A stretch of 64,000 nucleotides of DNA from Sipunculus nudus (taxonomy: Eukaryota; Annelida; Sipuncula; Golfingiida; Sipunculidae), in NCBI GenBank assembly GCA_026874595.1, contig CM049315.1, positions 7,124,664 through 7,188,663 on the forward strand, written 5' to 3'. The position numbers and the translations under genes were made by a program. Position 1 is the stretch's first letter; each line of letters begins with the position of its first letter. The notes beneath the pieces were generated by a model, which was not told the origin of the DNA, made no database searches, and saw only the letters and a list, made by a program, of their open reading frames with translations. Positions 59,201 through 64,000 of this stretch are shown here, one piece after another.

Positions 59201-61590
59201 CAGCACCATCTAACAGAAACTGTATGAACTTAACAAGAATGTGTAATATATGCTAGTGGTTGTAAGTAATAATATTTGCGGATTTAAAATATATAAATAT
59301 ATATAATGATCATTGCCAAAATGTTTATGTTTGTGTGAGATTCAAGATATTCAAAATGGACATATAATCAAATAAATACACATTTAGGAAATATCTGACG
59401 TCACTTCAATTCTTTTATATTTGGTTCATAACATAGGATAATGTAGACATGTTTTAGCAAAGTTTTCAATGGTTTATGTTTATTAATTTGTCAAATCTAT
59501 ATCTCAGTAAAGCAGAGATGCTGTCTGGATCCAGGTCAGAACTAAAATATTTGTTCTTGATGATCTAATGGCTATATATATACAGCGATGCTGCTGTGGA
59601 CTATTAAATCTGTGATAAAGAATGCATCCTTTTTACAAACATACAAACAGAAAAACACAAAAAAATAGCTTTATATGTTGCTACTTGGTTATCCAAATAG
59701 TAATCAAGCTACCACAGGACACATTTTTTCAGCCAACTGGACTATTGGACAAGAAAAATCAAAGTCACTGGTCTTCAAATTTTTTTCATGTCTTTCATAA
59801 GTTAATGACTCTCCCACAGAGATCTGGATGGGTAATAACACAATTATAGTTTCAAAGGTTAAGGAAACAGATTAGGTAAACCTTTATGTGGATTTTTATG
59901 TACGTACAGTAAACTAAAAAATAATGACCACCAATGGGACTTTGATAAATTAGTCACATTTCCGATGTGGTGGTCTAGGTGAGGTCTTATATTAAGAGCA
60001 AAATAGAATAGGGACTGTGAATAAATGGTTATTATTTGAGGTGTTCACTAAATAGAGGTGGTCATTATGCAAGGTTTTACTGTACAATAAAAGACCATGT
60101 GTGATGTCTGAAGCTGTAATTAAACTATTATTATCATCACTGTAAAAATATACATCATATTCCAAAATGTACTATATATAACTACAGGTAGTACTGGAGG
60201 GAATGACCTCTGGTCAGGACTATAGCTGCTGGAATTTTTTAACTTTGTGTTACGTGTAAGTCTGCTCTACAAGCTTCAGGACCTTGAGAGGCTGACAGAA
60301 TATCCTGACAGCAGGTGGTCATGATCACGGTCTCCTTTCTGACCTAAGAGCACTAGCTGCTAACAGAGGCATTTATTCTGTAAAATGATTGCCATGGTGA
60401 CAGCGCAGGTGTTATAAATATTTCTCTGATACGAGGTTCTGCTAATGTATCTGAGGAAATGCTGTTTTGTTAAAAGGCCAATTTAAATACAGGGGTGGTA
60501 CATGACACTGCCACGAACATTAAATAGCACAACCGTGGATACAGCTGGAATTCCATTACTGCATGCTTACCAGTAGATTACTTCTACACAATTTTAATGG
60601 GACTGTCACACTGGATGTTCAAACTGTACGAGGGATATTTTATGCCAAAATTGTAAAAAAAATTAATTATATCAAGTGAGACTGATAAATGAGAGAAAAC
60701 TGATATTATGCCTGCCTCAGTGATTCATTATTGTTAAAATATTGTATTTGTATTTGAAAGAAATATTAATATTTTTATGATTATTTTAATGTTGATAAAG
60801 CCAACTGAAAGTCATTATGTTACAAATTTTTTACGAATTCAACATTTATGGTACTCATATGTTGCACCAGTTCAAACTGAGTAAATTAATCTTTTTCAAT
60901 AAATTAAGAAAGTCCTATAGGGACAGGGTAAACAGGAATTGAAAATAGTACCAGAACACCAAAATTTGCCAGCAGTTTAATGAGAGGCTTGGAAAGATTT
61001 GGCATCCCTTTTGCAACTAATTATTTTTACAGGGTCTCATTGAAACTGCTTCACAGGAATTATTTAAACACTTAAAAGCACAGTAAATGAGTGATTACTC
61101 TATTTAGAACTTAGAAATCACACAATAGTAAAATGTGTACCAAAATCCATTGAATATGTACCTAACTATTTTCAAACATATTACTAGTACTTAATCAAAT
61201 CCTTTGGAGTCAATAAACATTTCTGACATGCAAGCTAGACCCCACTTTCTGGTTGAAAAATGTTCCTATTTTGAGCTCTGATTAGTAATTGGGTCATGGT
61301 ATTGATTTTATTATAATATGGTGCATGTTTTCCAAGTTTGCAAGTGCTATAGAAATAGAAGCACAGTGACTATAGGTGCAAAGTGAATATCAGAGCAATA
61401 GTATTTTGTTTATTCAAATTTACATAACAAAAATCAATGACCATACTGGCTTTTATTCAATGGATCCTTTAAAATTAAAATTAAAACAAAAAGAGGAAAA
61501 GTCCATCTGGGACACAAGTAACACAAGTTACATGAAAATACACTATTCTCATAAAAAAACCTGATCTATGCATTTTAAAATTCTTCGGTA
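56243..61590. other. No gene seen
   Basis: Over 5 kb of unique-looking AT-rich DNA. A poly-G tract lies at 57086-57098 and a short (TA) run near 59284-59304. A less AT-rich patch at 60230-60440 holds an RFX X-box-like ATTGCCATGGTGAC at 60388-60401. Confidence 0.5.
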
Positions 61591-61597
61591 CTTGAGC

Positions 61598-62060
61598 AGG
61601 GTCTCTGCATCTCAAACCAAAAGAAATTCCAGGGCTTTTCCAGGACTTTCCAGGAACTTATCATCAATTGCCAAGGACCTAAGTTATGTATACAATTTTA
61701 ATTTCAGACTTACTAGTAATTATTGTAATGACTTAATTACAAGTAATGAATAATACCATTAAATTTACATTCTGGCATTGTGGATAAGCAAATGGCAAAA
61801 AACACATGCTTTAGTCCAAAGTTTACTCAGTCCATCAAGTGACTTACATAAGGATGGCAACTTTTAACTCTATGTAAGGCATACAAGAAATGTGTATATT
61901 AAAGCTCCCTTAATGTCAAAATGTACTGTTTAGGCCAATTTTTTATAACTATCAAGGCACTGAGGGCCAATACCTAAAATTTCAAGGACTTTTAAGACCT
62001 TGATTTTATGTTTAAAATTCCATGAGTTTTTGGGTTTTCATAGACCTACGGGAATCATGT
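61598..62060. mobile_element. Possible decayed MITE with CCAGGACTTTCC-type ends
   Basis: CAGGGTCTCTGCATC followed by AATTCCAGGGCTTTTCCAGG at the left, and AAATTTCAAGGACTTTTAAG...AAATTCCATGAG at the right, recall hAT-type MITEs whose subterminal DNA repeats CAAGGAC words. The inverted match of the extreme ends is weak and no target duplication was found. Confidence 0.3.
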
Positions 62061-62148
62061 TGAGGTAACATGGGCTTTATCTTAACCAATAGATCAGTTG
62101 ATCAATGACCCCAGCTTACTGTTTGTTCAATTTGATGAGGAATAATTA

Positions 62149-62458
62149 GGCAAAAAAAATAAAAGGTATGGTTCTCAGGCACTGCCTGCATCAATTTTAA
62201 CCCCCCTCATCAAACATTTTTATTTTGATTTTCATCTTTCAAGATGATTAAATAATACAATTTTGATATAATTTCCTTTGTTATGTTGTACTTTTACCAG
62301 TTTAGCAAGAAGAAACATGTCATTTCATGCTTTTCCCTGATCATATGACATTTTTATCAAAACATACAAAAAAAGGTAAAAAAAAAAAAAATACTGCCTG
62401 CCCGCATTGATTTCTGAAAAAAAGTGCCTGAGAACCATACCCTTTTATTTTTTTGGCC
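62149..62458. mobile_element. Harbinger-like MITE with TTA duplication
   Basis: The left end (GGCAAAAAAAATAAAAGG, then TATGGTTCTCAGGCACT) is inverse to the right end (AGTGCCTGAGAACCATA, then CCCTTTTATTTTTTTGGCC), about 36 bp with a few differences. TTA flanks both sides (62146-62148 and 62459-62461). A 3-bp TTA/TAA duplication and GGC-type ends are known for PIF/Harbinger MITEs. The 310-bp element has no coding capacity; an A-run lies at 62377-62390. Confidence 0.8.
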
Positions 62459-62461
62459 TTA

Positions 62462-64000
62462 TATGGACTTCCATAAGTAAAACAAATTCATAATTACAAG
62501 GAGATAAAATTACTTTGTACTGGGGAACTGAAACCTGTTGATTTTTTAAAATGTCATAACAGAAAAAAAATTCAGCATCACAAATGAAAAATACTGACAT
62601 GTTAACCCTGCAGAAAAAGTTTTTAAACTGAGTATACCAGGTTTTTTTTAATCATTAAAACAGCTGTGCATTTAAAACTAGAGGGAAACTTGATAACATT
62701 ATATTTTTAACAGTCTGTTAAGTCTGTTAAACCAGAACTGGCTATAACTGAGATCTGGTCATTATTAAGTAATCTATGGCACACAATTATGTAGCACAAA
62801 ACTCAATAATGATGATGATGCCTTCAAACAATTGCAGGGAATGGCTGGCACAATATCTTGGCAGCCAGGAGCAAATGGAAGTTTTGTAAAGGTTCCAAAA
62901 TCACATCTAATTGAAAGAGACTGTTAATTTTATTTATAAACATGAAACAAGAGTAAAATGAACCCGGATTAATTCTTTATAACAGATTAGTGTATGTGCC
63001 TGGATGTTTAAATTAAAGCATGTAAGAACATGTCCAACTGCATGTTAATTTACCTAAGATGTAGTGCTCCTTAAATAACTTTGTAAAACAGAGAGACATG
63101 CATTTGCTACAGGTAGCAAGGTACAGAGGTTTCCATTAATACCACGAGGCAGGTAATTGACTAGACTGATGCCATGCAGCTTCTTGTAACTGGAGTCACG
63201 GACACTCACTCACTCAGCACAATAGAAAAGGAAATTTGAGAACTGAATGATTCCCAGAAAGCAAACCCCGTGTGTGGAAAGTTGGAGTAAAATCAATGAA
63301 GTTGCAGATTCATAAGTTTCCACTGGCTATGCACAAGGTTTCTTAACTGAAGCTACTGCCATCATTCCTTATTTTCTTATTTTATTTGATGGAGATAACC
63401 AACTCCATTTAATGTATAAACCCTTAACTAAATTGGCACTCAGGATGGAGATCGTGTCCTGATGCCAATGTTAAATACTCCAACAGGATTCACCAAATTG
63501 TGAATCTGCACAGAAACATAATTTATCTTCCTTGGTCAGTTCCACATACAAACAGCAAAGTGGCATGACCTCCTTGCAGGAGGTGACATGTTTTACTCAA
63601 GAGTTACTGTTCAAGCACTGGTTCTTCCTGTTGGTCCTGTATCCCAGTATAACCCTGGGCAAGCAAACCCTGGTTCAGTGATATATACTTTACCAGTGAT
63701 ACAGGTAGGGCTGAAAAGGGTATGAGTATGGACAAGAGTACTTGTGTGTGTGTGTGTACATGCATATATAAATATGACTGCCATCTTATAGACTGTCTAT
63801 ATCTTCTTTCATTACCTTTGGGTTTAAACCTGAGCTAGTGAATATGACAGAGGTCTGTTATGACATTTTGTTTCTTTTACTACATAAAATCAGATATATA
63901 TAAACCACCTGCCTTTTTTGCTGAGATTTAAGCTAGCTATCATCCAATCAACCTTATTCATATTTTGAAACAGTTAACAGATATTAATTTATATCTTTAC
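62462..64000. other. No gene seen
   Basis: Unique-looking DNA to the window end, with a short (GT)n run at about 63741-63757. Some less AT-rich patches (63100-63240, 63540-63710) have no recognisable motif set. Confidence 0.5.

Overview
The window looks like AT-rich genomic DNA from a bilaterian animal, most probably a mollusc and perhaps a bivalve. The evidence is one animal-type LRR-Ig transmembrane receptor exon followed by about 56 kb with no recognisable coding sequence. That DNA is dense in non-autonomous repeats with ACGG/ACAG microsatellites, subterminal inverted repeats and a terminal hairpin, an architecture known from the bivalve 'pearl' elements and from Helentron-associated elements. 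The taxonomic call is inference from repeat style; no species can be named.

Layout. Positions 1-2495 hold the 3' part of a single-exon-like coding region, open at the window's left edge. It encodes leucine-rich repeats, an LRR C-terminal cap, one Ig domain, a transmembrane segment and a roughly 500-residue Ser/Pro-rich cytoplasmic tail ending in a class I PDZ ligand. This is a Kekkon-like arrangement. Its 3' UTR follows, with a degenerate 45-bp repeat just after the stop and candidate poly(A) signals near 4.4 kb and 7.65 kb. I see no second gene. The remaining open frames are short, lack domains, and many lie in repeats.

The rest is a mosaic of mobile DNA. Two architectures dominate. Family 1 starts with CTAGA, ends with a hairpin and a terminal ACAAT or ACAAAAT, and carries a GGC-rich patch just before the hairpin (10455-13433, 21996-23746, 24086-24638, 49210-50818). 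Family 2 starts CAAGGGACCYATGGGTCA...CTCAGCTG and ends with ACGG repeats plus a hairpin ending CAGCTGAGCTAAAA (11271-13186, 15495-18112, 29296-32382, 48243-51735, and a truncated copy at 53024-53750). The families are nested in each other in both directions. One nest gives a filled/empty site pair inside the window, showing a precise insertion between A and T without target duplication. Both families carry tandem core arrays (about 280 bp or 340 bp units) that share the palindrome GGTGGCGCCACC.

Other elements are a foldback element with minisatellite arms and a 9-bp target duplication (36631-37594), a CAGGGGCGTAGCCA-ended element (26978-27975), a Harbinger-like MITE with TTA duplication (62149-62458), three tRNA-derived SINE-like heads, several minisatellites, and two long perfect hairpins. 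Unique-looking sequence between these may be intergenic or intronic; a few patches have regulatory-site-like motifs. I found no CRISPR, no bacterial-type operon and no clear novel protein system. The most informative signal is the architecture and nesting of the two repeat families.
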